Positions 27,639-36,531 of a stretch of DNA of 64,000 nucleotides are shown here, piece by piece (the first letter of the stretch is position 1; each line of letters begins with the position of its first letter). Location: positions 1-64,000 of the forward strand of contig NZ_JAAGPR010000014.1 of NCBI RefSeq assembly GCF_017104965.1. The letters run 5' to 3'. A program made the translations under genes and the position numbers. Below the pieces are notes generated by a model. The model worked only from the letters and a program-made list of their open reading frames with translations. It did no database searches and was not told where the DNA came from. This stretch comes from Paraburkholderia sp. Ac-20340 (lineage in GTDB: Bacteria > Pseudomonadota > Gammaproteobacteria > Burkholderiales > Burkholderiaceae).

Positions 27639-28931
27639 ATGAAAGTTACAAACTATCAGAGTGCGACGATCGACCCGAACAGCAAGGGCCTCGGCAACGT
27701 GCCCGGCGCGAGCGTGCCGCTGGGCGACGCGGGGCGCCTCGAATGGAATCTGCTCGCTGAAGACGTCAGCCTGCCGGCCGCCGTTCTCTATGCGGATCGC
27801 GTCGAGCACAACCTCAAGTGGATGCAGGAATTCGTCACGCGCTACGGCGTGAAGCTCGCGCCGCACGGCAAGACCACGATGGCGCCGCAGCTGTTCCGCC
27901 GCCAGATCGAAACCGGCGCGTGGGGCATCACGCTCGCCACCGCGCATCAGACGCGGGCGGCGTATCGCGGCGGCATCTCGCGCGTGCTGATGGCGAACCA
28001 GCTCGTGGGGCGCCGCAACATGGCGATCATCGCCGAACTGCTCAGCGATGCCGATTTCGAATTCTTCTGTCTGGTCGATTCGGTGGAAGGTGTCGAGCAG
28101 CTCGGCGAATTCTTCCGCGCCGCGAACCGCAAGCTCGAAGTGTTGCTGGAACTGGGCGTGCCGCGCGGACGCACCGGCGTGCGTGACGCCGAAACGCGCC
28201 GCGCCGTGCTGGAAGCGATCGAGCGTTACCCGGATTCGCTCAAGCTTGCGGGCGTGGAGATTTACGAAGGCGTGCTCAAGGAAGAAAGCGAAGTGCGCAC
28301 CTTCCTGCGCGACGCCCTCAACGTGACCGAAGAACTGGCCGCCGCGGGCCGCTTTTCGCGTTCGCCGGCGCTGCTGTCGGGCGCGGGATCGGCGTGGTAC
28401 GACATCGTCGCCGAAGAATTCGCGCAGGCGTCCAAGGCGGGCAAGATCGACGTGGTGCTGCGTCCCGGCTGCTATCTGACGCATGACGTGGGCGTCTACA
28501 AGCAGGCGCAATCGGACATCCTCACGCGCAATCCGGTCGCGCGCGAAATGGGCGTGGCGCTGCTGCCCGCGCTGCAGCTATGGGCGTATGTGCAGTCGAT
28601 TCCCGAGCCGGGCCGCGCGATCATCGGCTTCGGCAAGCGCGATGCGGCCTTCGATGCGGGCTTTCCGGAAGCGTCGCGCCACTATCGGCCGGCGCGCGAT
28701 GGCGAAGTGCATGGCAAGCCGCGCGAGATCGACGCCAAGGAAGGCTGGCAGGTGTTCCAGATGATGGATCAGCACGCCTATCTGCAGATTCCGGCCGGCG
28801 CGGATATCAAGGTCGGCGACATGATCGGCTTCGATATCTCGCACCCCTGCCTCACCTTCGACAAGTGGCGTCAGTTGCTGGTGCTGGACGACGCGTATCG
28901 CGTGACGGAAGTGATCGAAACGTTTTTCTGA
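27639..28931 (+). CDS. Amino acid deaminase, D-serine dehydratase/D-threonine aldolase-like (fold III PLP)
   Basis: PLP enzyme of 430 residues, likely deaminating or cleaving D-amino acids. The N-terminal alanine-racemase-like barrel carries the PLP lysine in GVKLAPHGKTTMAPQ near residue 75. The C-terminal metal-binding D-serine-dehydratase-like domain includes WQVFQMMDQHAYL and IGFDISHPCLTFDKW, with the His/Cys pair expected for zinc. ATG 27639 follows GGAG at about 10 bases; longer versions from 27558 or 27624 lack support. It is divergent from the RpiR gene and functionally fits the D-aminoacylase and RidA neighbours. Confidence 0.88.
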   Translation: MKVTNYQSATIDPNSKGLGNVPGASVPLGDAGRLEWNLLAEDVSLPAAVLYADRVEHNLKWMQEFVTRYGVKLAPHGKTTMAPQLFRRQIETGAWGITLATAHQTRAAYRGGISRVLMANQLVGRRNMAIIAELLSDADFEFFCLVDSVEGVEQLGEFFRAANRKLEVLLELGVPRGRTGVRDAETRRAVLEAIERYPDSLKLAGVEIYEGVLKEESEVRTFLRDALNVTEELAAAGRFSRSPALLSGAGSAWYDIVAEEFAQASKAGKIDVVLRPGCYLTHDVGVYKQAQSDILTRNPVAREMGVALLPALQLWAYVQSIPEPGRAIIGFGKRDAAFDAGFPEASRHYRPARDGEVHGKPREIDAKEGWQVFQMMDQHAYLQIPAGADIKVGDMIGFDISHPCLTFDKWRQLLVLDDAYRVTEVIETFF

Positions 28932-28943
28932 GAGCCTGGCGCG

Positions 28944-29402
28944 TCAGGTCGTACCGGCGGCGTTTTCCGCCGCCAGCGCGGCCGCCACGCCAATGCGCTC
29001 TTCCATCATGCGCAGCGCGCCCGACAGCGCCGTGAGCGCGTCGTCGGGCAAGGACATCGTCTGTTCGAGGAAGTCGTTGCGAAGCGGCAGGCTCGCTTCG
29101 ACCACTTCGCGGCCGGCGGCCGTCAGCTTGACGTTGGTGATGCGGTTATCGCGTTCGTCGGCGCTGCGCTCGATCCAGCCGAGCGCTTCGAGCGGCTTCA
29201 ACTGGCGCGTCAATGCGCCCGGGTCCACGCGCAGGCGCTCGACCAGGCGCTTCTGCGACGACGCGCCGTCCTGATCGTGCAACGCGAGCAGGATGCGCCA
29301 GCGCGGCATCGGATGACCCACCTGCGCCTCGAACGCCGACATGAACGCACGATAAGTGCGTCCGAATTGCTGAACGATGGCGATGCGGTCGTGTGCTTCC
29401 AT
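28944..29402 (-). CDS. MarR-family transcriptional regulator
   Basis: 152-residue winged-helix repressor: QKRLVERLRVDPGALTRQLK is the recognition region and WIERSADERDNRITNVKLT the wing with its D-x-R-D-x-R pattern. It is the second gene of an operon with an EmrB-type efflux pump (71-base gap), a common arrangement in which the pump substrate relieves repression. A perfect palindrome upstream of the pump (31088-31099) is a candidate operator. Confidence 0.9.
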   Translation of the reverse strand: MEAHDRIAIVQQFGRTYRAFMSAFEAQVGHPMPRWRILLALHDQDGASSQKRLVERLRVDPGALTRQLKPLEALGWIERSADERDNRITNVKLTAAGREVVEASLPLRNDFLEQTMSLPDDALTALSGALRMMEERIGVAAALAAENAAGTT

Positions 29403-29473
29403 GCTGTGTCTTCCTGCTGTTTTTCCTGAGTAGCGCTGTCGGGCGGTAGCGGGCGGGTTTCAGTCCAACACGC

Positions 29474-31069
29474 TCAATCGGCGTGAATCACCGGCTCGAC
29501 CTTGCGGCGCAGCGTGATGAGCGGCACGCGCCGCGTCTGCCAGACCGACACCAGCGCGATCACCGCCGCCAGCGCAATACCCAGATGGATCGCACCGACC
29601 AGCGCCTCGCGCGCGGCTTCGAGCAACGGCGCGCCATTGTGCCCGGCCTTCGCCAGTTCGCCAACGAGCGCGTTCTGCGCGTTCCGGTTGATCAGGATCT
29701 GCGGATCGGCGAGTTGCGAAAACCATTGCAGCGCGCCATCGGCGTCGAGCGCCTTGTGCACGCCGCTCGAATACAGCTGCGTGACGAGCGTGCCGGTCAG
29801 CGCCGTGCCGATCATCCCGCCGATCATGCGCAGCGACTGCAGCAGCGCCGTGGCGATGCCCAGATGCTCGCGGCCCGCCGTCTGCTGCGCGAATACGGTG
29901 AGGTTCGGCATCACGAAACCCAGCCCCAGGCCGCCGATAATCATCAGCGTCATCAGCAAGGCGCGCGGCGTGGTGTGCGACGCCAGCGCGACCGCGAAAC
30001 ACGACAGCGCCAGCATGGCGAAGCCGATGTAAAGCATCAAATTGGGATTGCGGATACGCGAAACGATGCGCCCGTTCGCGATACTGCCGATCGTGATGAA
30101 CACCACCAGCGGCGTGATGACCACGCCCGCCTCGTTCGGCGACATGCCGAAACCGCCCTGGAACAGCAGCGGCGCGTAGAACAGCAGCGAGAACATCGTG
30201 AAACCGCCCAGCACGGCCAGCGTAAAGAGCGCGTTGAGACTGGCGTTGCGGAACATATCGACGGGCAGAATCGCCTGCGGACAGCGCCGCTCCCACTGCC
30301 AGAGCGCCCAGCCCGACGCCGCCGCAATCGCGAGCAGGCCGAGCGCCGAAAACGTCACGCCGTGCTCCGGCAAACGCTCGACGAAAAGCTGCAGGCTGCC
30401 GAGCGTCACGGCGATCAGCAGCGCGCCCGGCCAGTCCAGACGCATGCGCTCCTTGTGCACGACATGGCGCAGATGCGGCAGATAACGCCAGACGAAAAAC
30501 AGCGAAAGCAGCCCGACCGGCAGGTTCACGTAGAACACCGAGCGCCAGCCGTAGTACTGCGTGAGAAAGCCGCCCAGCGACGGCCCCACTGCATTGGCGA
30601 TGCCGAACGCCGAACTCATCAGCACCTGCCAGCGCAGGCGCACGACCGAATCGGGGAAAAGGTCGGGAATGCAGGCGAACGCGGTGCCCACCAGCATGCC
30701 GCCGCCGATGCCTTGCAGCCCGCGCGCGATCACGAGGAAGCCCATGCTGTTGGCCGCGCCGCACAGCACCGAAGCGCCCGTGAACACGACGATCGAGGCA
30801 ATCACGAAGGGTTTGCGGCCGTAGTAATCGCCGAGTCGCCCGAAAATGGGGACGGTGATCACCGAGGTCAGCAGATAGGACGTGGCGACCCACGCGTAAA
30901 GCTCGAAGCCGCGCAGTTCGGCGACGATGGTCGGCAGCGCGGTGCCCACGACAGTCTGGTCGAGCGCGACCAGCATGGTCACGAACGACACGCCGAGCAT
31001 CGCCAGTAGCGACTCCCGGAACGGCAGCACCTGGCCGCTAGAGTGATGGGCGGCGGTATGAACGGCCAT
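29474..31069 (-). CDS. DHA2-family (EmrB-type) MFS multidrug efflux transporter
   Basis: 531 residues with about 14 hydrophobic segments. MFS motifs are visible: LDQTVVGTALPTI (motif D1 of the 14-TM family), GRLGDYYGRKP (motif A) and RGLQGIGGGMLVG (motif C-like). It ends in a basic cytoplasmic tail. ATG 31069 is supported by AGGA 7-9 bases upstream; the alternative start at 31108 lies across a palindrome that looks like an operator. It is co-transcribed with the MarR gene. No membrane-fusion partner is adjacent. Confidence 0.9.
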   Translation of the reverse strand: MAVHTAAHHSSGQVLPFRESLLAMLGVSFVTMLVALDQTVVGTALPTIVAELRGFELYAWVATSYLLTSVITVPIFGRLGDYYGRKPFVIASIVVFTGASVLCGAANSMGFLVIARGLQGIGGGMLVGTAFACIPDLFPDSVVRLRWQVLMSSAFGIANAVGPSLGGFLTQYYGWRSVFYVNLPVGLLSLFFVWRYLPHLRHVVHKERMRLDWPGALLIAVTLGSLQLFVERLPEHGVTFSALGLLAIAAASGWALWQWERRCPQAILPVDMFRNASLNALFTLAVLGGFTMFSLLFYAPLLFQGGFGMSPNEAGVVITPLVVFITIGSIANGRIVSRIRNPNLMLYIGFAMLALSCFAVALASHTTPRALLMTLMIIGGLGLGFVMPNLTVFAQQTAGREHLGIATALLQSLRMIGGMIGTALTGTLVTQLYSSGVHKALDADGALQWFSQLADPQILINRNAQNALVGELAKAGHNGAPLLEAAREALVGAIHLGIALAAVIALVSVWQTRRVPLITLRRKVEPVIHAD

Positions 31070-31087
31070 TTTTTGATCCTGCAACGA

Positions 31088-31099
31088 TTGACGCGTCAA
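31088..31099. promoter_or_regulatory. 12-bp palindrome, candidate MarR operator
   Basis: TTGACGCGTCAA is a perfect palindrome 19-30 bases before the efflux-pump ATG, in the gap shared with the divergent EcsC gene. Position and symmetry suit a MarR-type site. Confidence 0.5.
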
Positions 31100-31176
31100 A
31101 GGATTCACATCTTAGCACGCCGATCCTCGATAAACTGGGGGCCACGGCACCTGCCGCACCGTCTTTCGGGAGACTT

Positions 31177-32007
31177 ATGGCTACATTCAGCGCATTGTCC
31201 GAAGCCGATCTGATCGCGCTCAAACGCGCGAAGCATGAACTGGAAACGCCGCCGCTGGGCATGAAGCTGGCAGCGATCGTCGGCGCGCCGGTCGAGAAAC
31301 TGATCGCGCGACTGCCCGCCGTTGCCAACGACAAGGTCAACGATGCCACCCAGGCGGCGCTGCGCAAGTGCCTGCAACTCGCGCTCAAGACGCTCGGCAA
31401 ACAGGGCGAAAGCGCGCTGGCGATTGCGGTGCCGGCCAAACCCAGCAATCTGCTGCACAAGTTCGCGGTGGCGACCACGGGCGCGGCGGGCGGCGCCTTC
31501 GGCCTGTTCGCGCTGCCGGTCGAATTGCCTGTGACCACGACGCTGATGTTCCGCTCGATCTGCGACATCGCGCGCAGCGAAGGCGAAGATCTGGCGAGCC
31601 CCGATACGCAGCTTCAATGCCTCACCGTTTTCGGCATGGGCGGACGCTCGGCCGCCGACGACGAAGCCGATTTCGGCTACTTCGTCGTGCGCGGCGCGCT
31701 GGCGCAAGCGGTCTCGAAAGCATCGTCGGAGATGGCGGCGAAGGGCTTTGCCGCGCACGGATCGGCGGCGCTGCTCAAACTGATGCAGACCGTGGCCGCG
31801 CGCTTCTCGGTGCAGGTGAGCGAACAGGTCGCGGCGAAGTCGATCCCGGCGATCGGCGCGGTGCTGGGCGCGATGGTGAACACGGTCTTCATCGACCACT
31901 TCCAGAACGTGGCGCATGGCCACTTCACCGTGCGACGGCTCGAACGCATTTACGGCGAGCCCGCCGTGCACGCGGCTTATGACGAAATCGAGGTCTCGCT
32001 CGATTGA
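31177..32007 (+). CDS. EcsC-family protein
   Basis: 276-residue protein of the EcsC family (PF12787), whose role in Gram-negatives is unknown; in Bacillus EcsC accompanies an ABC transporter. A Gly/Ala-rich stretch (residues 100-130, ATTGAAGGAFGLFALPVELP) may bind membrane; another hydrophobic stretch is IPAIGAVLGAMVNTVF near 230. FGMGGRSAADDEADFGYFVVR is conserved in the family. It is divergent from the MarR/MFS pair, and its 3' end overlaps the convergent hydrolase gene by 31 bases. Confidence 0.85.
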   Translation: MATFSALSEADLIALKRAKHELETPPLGMKLAAIVGAPVEKLIARLPAVANDKVNDATQAALRKCLQLALKTLGKQGESALAIAVPAKPSNLLHKFAVATTGAAGGAFGLFALPVELPVTTTLMFRSICDIARSEGEDLASPDTQLQCLTVFGMGGRSAADDEADFGYFVVRGALAQAVSKASSEMAAKGFAAHGSAALLKLMQTVAARFSVQVSEQVAAKSIPAIGAVLGAMVNTVFIDHFQNVAHGHFTVRRLERIYGEPAVHAAYDEIEVSLD

Positions 32008-32990
32008 TTCGCGGGTTTTTGCGGCGTGCTTTGTGTCGACGAAGCGGCGTCGAACGGCGCCGCTTTCTGCGCGCGGGCCGTTGTATCGACGGTCGTCACG
32101 CGCTGAATGAAGGCCGCCGAATGGTCGAGCGAGCGACGCGCTTCAGGCATGAACGGCGCGTAGATCGGCCAGATATGCGGCAAGCCGCGGCCGATTTCGC
32201 AATCGACGGAAACGCCCGCTGCACGTGCGCGCTCGGCGGCGCGCAGCGTGTCGTCGAGCAGCGTTTCGGTGCTGCCCGCGAGCATGAAAAGCGGCGGCAA
32301 GCCGTGAAAATCCGCGTAGAGCGGCGAGACATAAGGATCGCTCGCGCTGGCTTCGCCCAGATACAGCGCGGCGACGCGCGTGAACACCTCGCCGCAGAAC
32401 ATTGGATCGCGTCCGTCGTTCGTCTGGATCGACGCGCCCGTCACGGCGAGATCGGTCCACGGCGAATAGAGCAGCGCACCGGCGGGCAACTTGTCGCCAG
32501 CGTCGCGCAACGCCACGAGCGTTGCCAGCGCCAGGCCGCCGCCCGCCGAATCGCCGGCGATCACGAGCGAGTCGGCGCGCACGCCATCCGCGAGCAGACG
32601 GCGGTAGGTCGCGAGTGCGTCGTCGAGAGCCGCCGGAAACGGATGCTCGGGCGCGAGACGGTAATCGAGCGAGAAGATATCGGCGTCGGCGCGCGGCGCA
32701 AGGCCGAAGGTGATCGCACGATGCGTCTTCGGCGAGCAGAAGTAATAGCCGCCGCCATGCAGATAAAGAATCGTGCGCGGCGCCCCGCCCTCGCGCACCA
32801 GCCACTCGCCGCGCAGTTCGTCGGACTTGCCGTCGTAGTGCTCGCGCAGTTGCCAGCCCGGCGGCACCGGTGGCAACCACACGCGTTTCGACGTGCCCGC
32901 ACGCGTGCGCGCAACGTCGATCGGCTTGCGCGTGATGGGCAAAAAGCGGCGGCGCAGCCACCAGCAGATGAAGCGGCTTTGCAGACTCAT
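31977..32990 (-). CDS. Alpha/beta hydrolase, HSL-type esterase
   Basis: 337-residue esterase/lipase of the hormone-sensitive-lipase family. It carries the oxyanion motif HGGGYYF near residue 80, the nucleophile GDSAGGGLAL near 148 and a catalytic His in LPHIWPIY near 288. The C-terminal 45 residues are low complexity. No signal peptide is clear. It is convergent with EcsC, sharing 31 bases. Natural substrate unknown, probably a short-chain acyl ester. Confidence 0.9.
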   Translation of the reverse strand: MSLQSRFICWWLRRRFLPITRKPIDVARTRAGTSKRVWLPPVPPGWQLREHYDGKSDELRGEWLVREGGAPRTILYLHGGGYYFCSPKTHRAITFGLAPRADADIFSLDYRLAPEHPFPAALDDALATYRRLLADGVRADSLVIAGDSAGGGLALATLVALRDAGDKLPAGALLYSPWTDLAVTGASIQTNDGRDPMFCGEVFTRVAALYLGEASASDPYVSPLYADFHGLPPLFMLAGSTETLLDDTLRAAERARAAGVSVDCEIGRGLPHIWPIYAPFMPEARRSLDHSAAFIQRVTTVDTTARAQKAAPFDAASSTQSTPQKPANQSSETSISS

Positions 32991-33048
32991 AACGAGGCGG
33001 GGACGCAGTTCATCGGACGATCATCGTGTGCTTACGCCGGTTCGCGGA

Positions 33049-33483
33049 TCAGTTCGCGGGCAACACCTGACCACGAATCTCTCCCGACGGATTTTGTTGC
33101 GTGTGCACGTTGAAGTACCACTGGCCGGCCATCAGGTCGGTGACCTGTTTATCGGTGAGCGTGGCGCTGCCCTTGATCGGGCTGGCGAGTTCGCCCTTGG
33201 GAATCGGCACCTGCACATTGGCGTTCTGGCCAACCGGCGCGGGGCCGTGGAAATGCGCGGCCGTCACCGGCGTGGAGAGACCTTCGTAGGAAATGGTCCA
33301 GTTCAGCGATTTGCTCGCCGTATCGAAAGTGGCGTTGAGCATGCCGTGGCCGTGACTCACGCGCGGCGGCACTTCACTGGAAGGTTCGAGATCGGCTTTC
33401 AGCGCGACGGTATCGGCAAATGCGGCACCGGAAGCGAGGACACACAGAGCGAGAGCGAGCTGCAGCGGGCGAAGCGCTTTCAT
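33049..33483 (-). CDS. Secreted CHRD-domain protein
   Basis: 144 residues: signal peptide (MKALRPLQLALALCVLASGAAFA), then one CHRD domain (PF07452) from VALKADLEPSSEVPP to EIRGQVLPAN. The domain shows the family's AAHFHGPAPVGQNA and WYFNVHTQQNPSGEIRG segments. CHRD proteins are periplasmic or exported; their role in bacteria is unclear. GGAG about 7 bases before ATG 33483 sets the start. Nothing nearby indicates a pathway. Confidence 0.88.
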   Translation of the reverse strand: MKALRPLQLALALCVLASGAAFADTVALKADLEPSSEVPPRVSHGHGMLNATFDTASKSLNWTISYEGLSTPVTAAHFHGPAPVGQNANVQVPIPKGELASPIKGSATLTDKQVTDLMAGQWYFNVHTQQNPSGEIRGQVLPAN

Positions 33484-33677
33484 GGGATTTCTCCGTTGTT
33501 GTGACGCGCTGCACCAGAAAGAACTGAAAGGAACTTCTGGGAATCTCAAGCCAACCGAGGGCAACTGAGGTCGCAGCCGCGTAGCCACATGCTAGAGCAA
33601 ATCCGCCAAATGCGTTGGGAGTGTCGCGGCGGTGGAGCGGTGAATCGATTGTGGAGCGGTCTTGAATCGGTCGCGGA

Positions 33678-33706
33678 TAAAAAAAGAGCGCCGCGAACGG
33701 CGCTCT
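33678..33706 (-). terminator. Rho-independent terminator of the porin gene
   Basis: AGAGCGCCG (33685-33693) and CGGCGCTCT (33698-33706) pair around a CGAA loop; on the minus strand a T run follows (A run 33678-33684). It lies about 80 bases after the porin stop. Confidence 0.88.
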
Positions 33707-33787
33707 GAACCCAAGTACTACCTTCTACAGTGCTACCCGGTTGCGTGTGCGGCCCGATTCGATGCCAGGCCGCGCACGTCTGTCTTG

Positions 33788-34894
33788 TTAGAAGCGGTGA
33801 CGGATACCCGTCGACACGACGCCCTGGTTCTTCGACGACGAGAAGTTGTCCGACGAAACGTAGCCAACTTGCGTGATGCCGTTTGCGTTCTGGCCAGCAC
33901 CCCAGACGCCCACGCCTTCGAGGTAGACGTCGGTGCGCTTGGACAGTGCGTAGTCGGCTTGCAGGCCGAACTGGTTCCAGTGCACCGAGTTGCTGCCCGT
34001 ACCCGCGTTGAGCGCGCCGCCGTTGGCGTTGGTGTACGCGTACATCGCGCCGAGGCCGAGTGCCGGCGTCAGGTTGTAACGCAGGTTAGCTTCGATGTTG
34101 TTGATGCGAACCGAATCGCCGCCAGCATTGTTCACGCGCGACTGCGTGAACACCACGCCGCCGACCATCGGGCCGTACGTGTAGTTGCCGCCCGCACCCC
34201 AGGTACGCTGGCGATGGTTCGTGCCCAGCGGATCGTTCACAACAGCGCCTGCGCCGTTGTTGCTATCCATGCCCTGTGCCTGCATGTATGCCGCGGCCAG
34301 ACGCAGGCCAGCGTTGCTGTAGCCCATACCGGCGCTGTAAGCGCGGTTGTTCGCGAAGCCGCCAGCCTGGTTCGAGAACGCATACGCGCCGCCGAACTGG
34401 AAGCCCGAGAGGTTCGGGCTCGTGTACTTGATGGCGTTGTTCAGCGAGAACGAAGCGTTCAGGTTGTCGTTGTCGAGCACGTGCGCCATGTACGTACCGC
34501 CCCAGCTGCCAGCAGCGGTCAGCGGAGCGAGGTAGTCGACCACCGAGTCGAACTGGCGGCCGAGCGTCACCGTACCGAATTGAGCCTGCGACAGACCCAC
34601 GTACGACTGACGGTTGAACAGCGCGCCATTCTGCTTGCCGTTCGTGACATCGAAGCCGCTTTCGAGGGTGAAGATTGCCTTCAGGCCGCCACCGAGATCT
34701 TCGGCGCCACGCAGGCCCCAACGGCTCGCCTGCACGTTGCCGCTCGTCACGGCGTAGTTGGCGTTGTTGTTCACGTTGGTCGTGTAGGTAAAGCCAGCAT
34801 CGACGATACCGTAGAGCGTCACGCTGCTTTGAGCGTACGACGCCGTTGCAAAAGTCGCAGCGACTGCGGCCGCGATAGCGAGAGTCTTTTTCAT
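33788..34894 (-). CDS. Gram-negative general porin (OmpC-like, Burkholderia type)
   Basis: Outer-membrane trimeric beta-barrel porin of 368 residues. The signal peptide is MKKTLAIAAAVAATFATASYA; the mature protein starts QSSVTLYGIVDAGFTY and ends in the GIRHRF motif with terminal Phe needed for BAM-dependent insertion. SRWGLRGAEDLGGGLKAIF and NRQSYVGLSQAQFGTVTLGRQ are porin signatures in this family. AAAGGAAG precedes the ATG closely. Transcription ends at the strong hairpin 33678-33706. A LysR gene is divergent. Confidence 0.95.
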   Translation of the reverse strand: MKKTLAIAAAVAATFATASYAQSSVTLYGIVDAGFTYTTNVNNNANYAVTSGNVQASRWGLRGAEDLGGGLKAIFTLESGFDVTNGKQNGALFNRQSYVGLSQAQFGTVTLGRQFDSVVDYLAPLTAAGSWGGTYMAHVLDNDNLNASFSLNNAIKYTSPNLSGFQFGGAYAFSNQAGGFANNRAYSAGMGYSNAGLRLAAAYMQAQGMDSNNGAGAVVNDPLGTNHRQRTWGAGGNYTYGPMVGGVVFTQSRVNNAGGDSVRINNIEANLRYNLTPALGLGAMYAYTNANGGALNAGTGSNSVHWNQFGLQADYALSKRTDVYLEGVGVWGAGQNANGITQVGYVSSDNFSSSKNQGVVSTGIRHRF

Positions 34895-35399
34895 AGTGCT
34901 TCCTTTGATGCAAGCCTTTCGGCGGAAATGTAGACGGCAGCGCCGGCGTTGCGCCGGCTAGCTCGATCCCCTCGCGCCTTTTGCGCGTGGCGTCGAATTA
35001 CCAGGCAAGCCGAAGTGTATGGGCGTCGCTTTTGAAGCAGCCATCCCGCATAAAGGCAAAAGGCTTTTCGAATAACTCGAACGCTTGCACGCGCTTTGGT
35101 GTTTACCCGCGCAATCGCTTGCTACATAACGCGTCCGTTAAATCTCGATTTAAAGAGTCCGCGACGCGCACAAAGCACTATCCCGATATAGCGTTGTCAC
35201 AAGGCAACACGATCAATTTGGGACAAGCCCGGATTAGGATCAGTCCCATTTCGCAGGGCCATTCGCGCCGGTACGATCCGCCAACGCTCGCGTATTCAAC
35301 GCGTCATCCTCGTTTCACACTGTTGTATCGAGCGTCATTTCATTGCAGGCGGGCCGCGCACCAGCGCGGCTGCATTCCATGTCGATGCGACCCAAAACC
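34895..35399. other. Divergent intergenic region between porin and LysR genes
   Basis: 505 bases. A GC-rich hairpin (GCCGGC...GCCGGC) lies near 34940-34960. TAGGATCAGTCCCA at 35235-35248 resembles the RcsAB-like sites found elsewhere, with one mismatch to the shared form. I see no clear promoter pair and no reading frame worth calling. Confidence 0.45.
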
Positions 35400-36341
35400 A
35401 TGAATCAGCTTCAGGCGATGCGCGTGTTCGTCAACGTCGCCGAAAACGGTTCGTTCGGCCGCGCGGCCGCGAATCTCAATTTGTCGAACGCCGTGGTCAC
35501 GCGCTATGTCGCGCTGCTCGAGGCGCATCTCAATACGCGCCTGATCAATCGCAACACGCGCAGTATTTCGCTAACCGAAGCAGGCACCACCTACGCGCAG
35601 GCCTGCCGTCAGGTGCTGGAAGATCTGGAGCGGATCGAAACACAAATTGCGCATGGCGTGTCGGTGCCTTCGGGCACATTGCGCGTGGTCGCGCATGCGT
35701 CGTTTTCGCTGCACGGCCTCACGCCGCTGCTCAAGCAATATCTGGCGACGTTCGATCAGGTGCGGCTCGCGCTCACGCTGCTGCATCGCCCTGTCGATCT
35801 CATCGAAGAAGGTTTCGACGTGGGCATCGTCGCGCCGCGCCAGGTGAGCGGCGGCACGCTGATCCGCCGCCCGCTCGTAACTGTCGCGCCGGTTGCCGTG
35901 GCGTCGCCCGCCTATCTCGGCACGCATCGCGCGCCGCTGCATCCCGACGATCTCGTGCATCACACGCTGCTCGCGCCATCGGCCGATATTCACGGCAACG
36001 AATGGCACTTCGACGCCGCCGACGGCACGCGCGTGCCGGTGCTGATCGACGCGACCTACGCGGTCAATAATTCGGCGATGTTGCGTCAGGCAGCGCTCGC
36101 CGGCATGGGCATCACGATCCTGCCCGCGAACCAGGTGGGCGCCGATCTCGCGCTCGGTACGCTCGTGCGCGTACTCGCTGGTTACGAGATTCGCGACGCC
36201 GACAAGGAGCTCTCGCTCGTCTACCCGGGACGTCGCCACGTGCCGGCGAAAACACGTTCGTTCGTCGATTTCACGGTCGACTGGTTCCGACAGAGCGAAG
36301 TAACACGCACGCCGATTATCGACACTTCGTGTAATAGTTAA
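35400..36341 (+). CDS. LysR-family transcriptional regulator
   Basis: 313 residues: N-terminal winged HTH (MNQLQAMRVFVNVAENGSFG, RAAANLNLSNAVVTRYVALL) and a LysR substrate-binding domain (GTLRVVAHASFSLHGLTPLL, LIEEGFDVGIVAPRQ, MLRQAALAGMGITILP), the AphB/CrgA-like subgroup. Starts at 35343, 35379 or 35400 are in frame; I chose 35400 because the HTH begins there, though no SD is clear. It is divergent from the porin gene and may regulate it. A terminator follows at 36431-36456. Confidence 0.9.
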   Translation: MNQLQAMRVFVNVAENGSFGRAAANLNLSNAVVTRYVALLEAHLNTRLINRNTRSISLTEAGTTYAQACRQVLEDLERIETQIAHGVSVPSGTLRVVAHASFSLHGLTPLLKQYLATFDQVRLALTLLHRPVDLIEEGFDVGIVAPRQVSGGTLIRRPLVTVAPVAVASPAYLGTHRAPLHPDDLVHHTLLAPSADIHGNEWHFDAADGTRVPVLIDATYAVNNSAMLRQAALAGMGITILPANQVGADLALGTLVRVLAGYEIRDADKELSLVYPGRRHVPAKTRSFVDFTVDWFRQSEVTRTPIIDTSCNS

Positions 36342-36430
36342 TTGATCGTTTTTATCTCGATTTCTAACGGCTCGCGAACTATGCTTGTGTTTGCGAGAAG
36401 TGACTCTTCATCGAAGGGTCTCCAAGCTTG

Positions 36431-36456
36431 AACGCGGCTTCGGCCGCGTTTTTTTT
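36431..36456 (+). terminator. Rho-independent terminator after the LysR gene
   Basis: AACGCGGC (36431-36438) and GCCGCGTT (36443-36450) pair around a TTCG tetraloop, followed by eight T. It lies 90 bases after the LysR stop, and two more weak stems sit in that gap. Confidence 0.9.
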
Positions 36457-36531
36457 CGCCTGTTTCAATGGGTGAATGAGTGCGGAATGAATTTCTGACA
36501 GAACTGCCAGTTTCGCGTCATATTGCGATCA

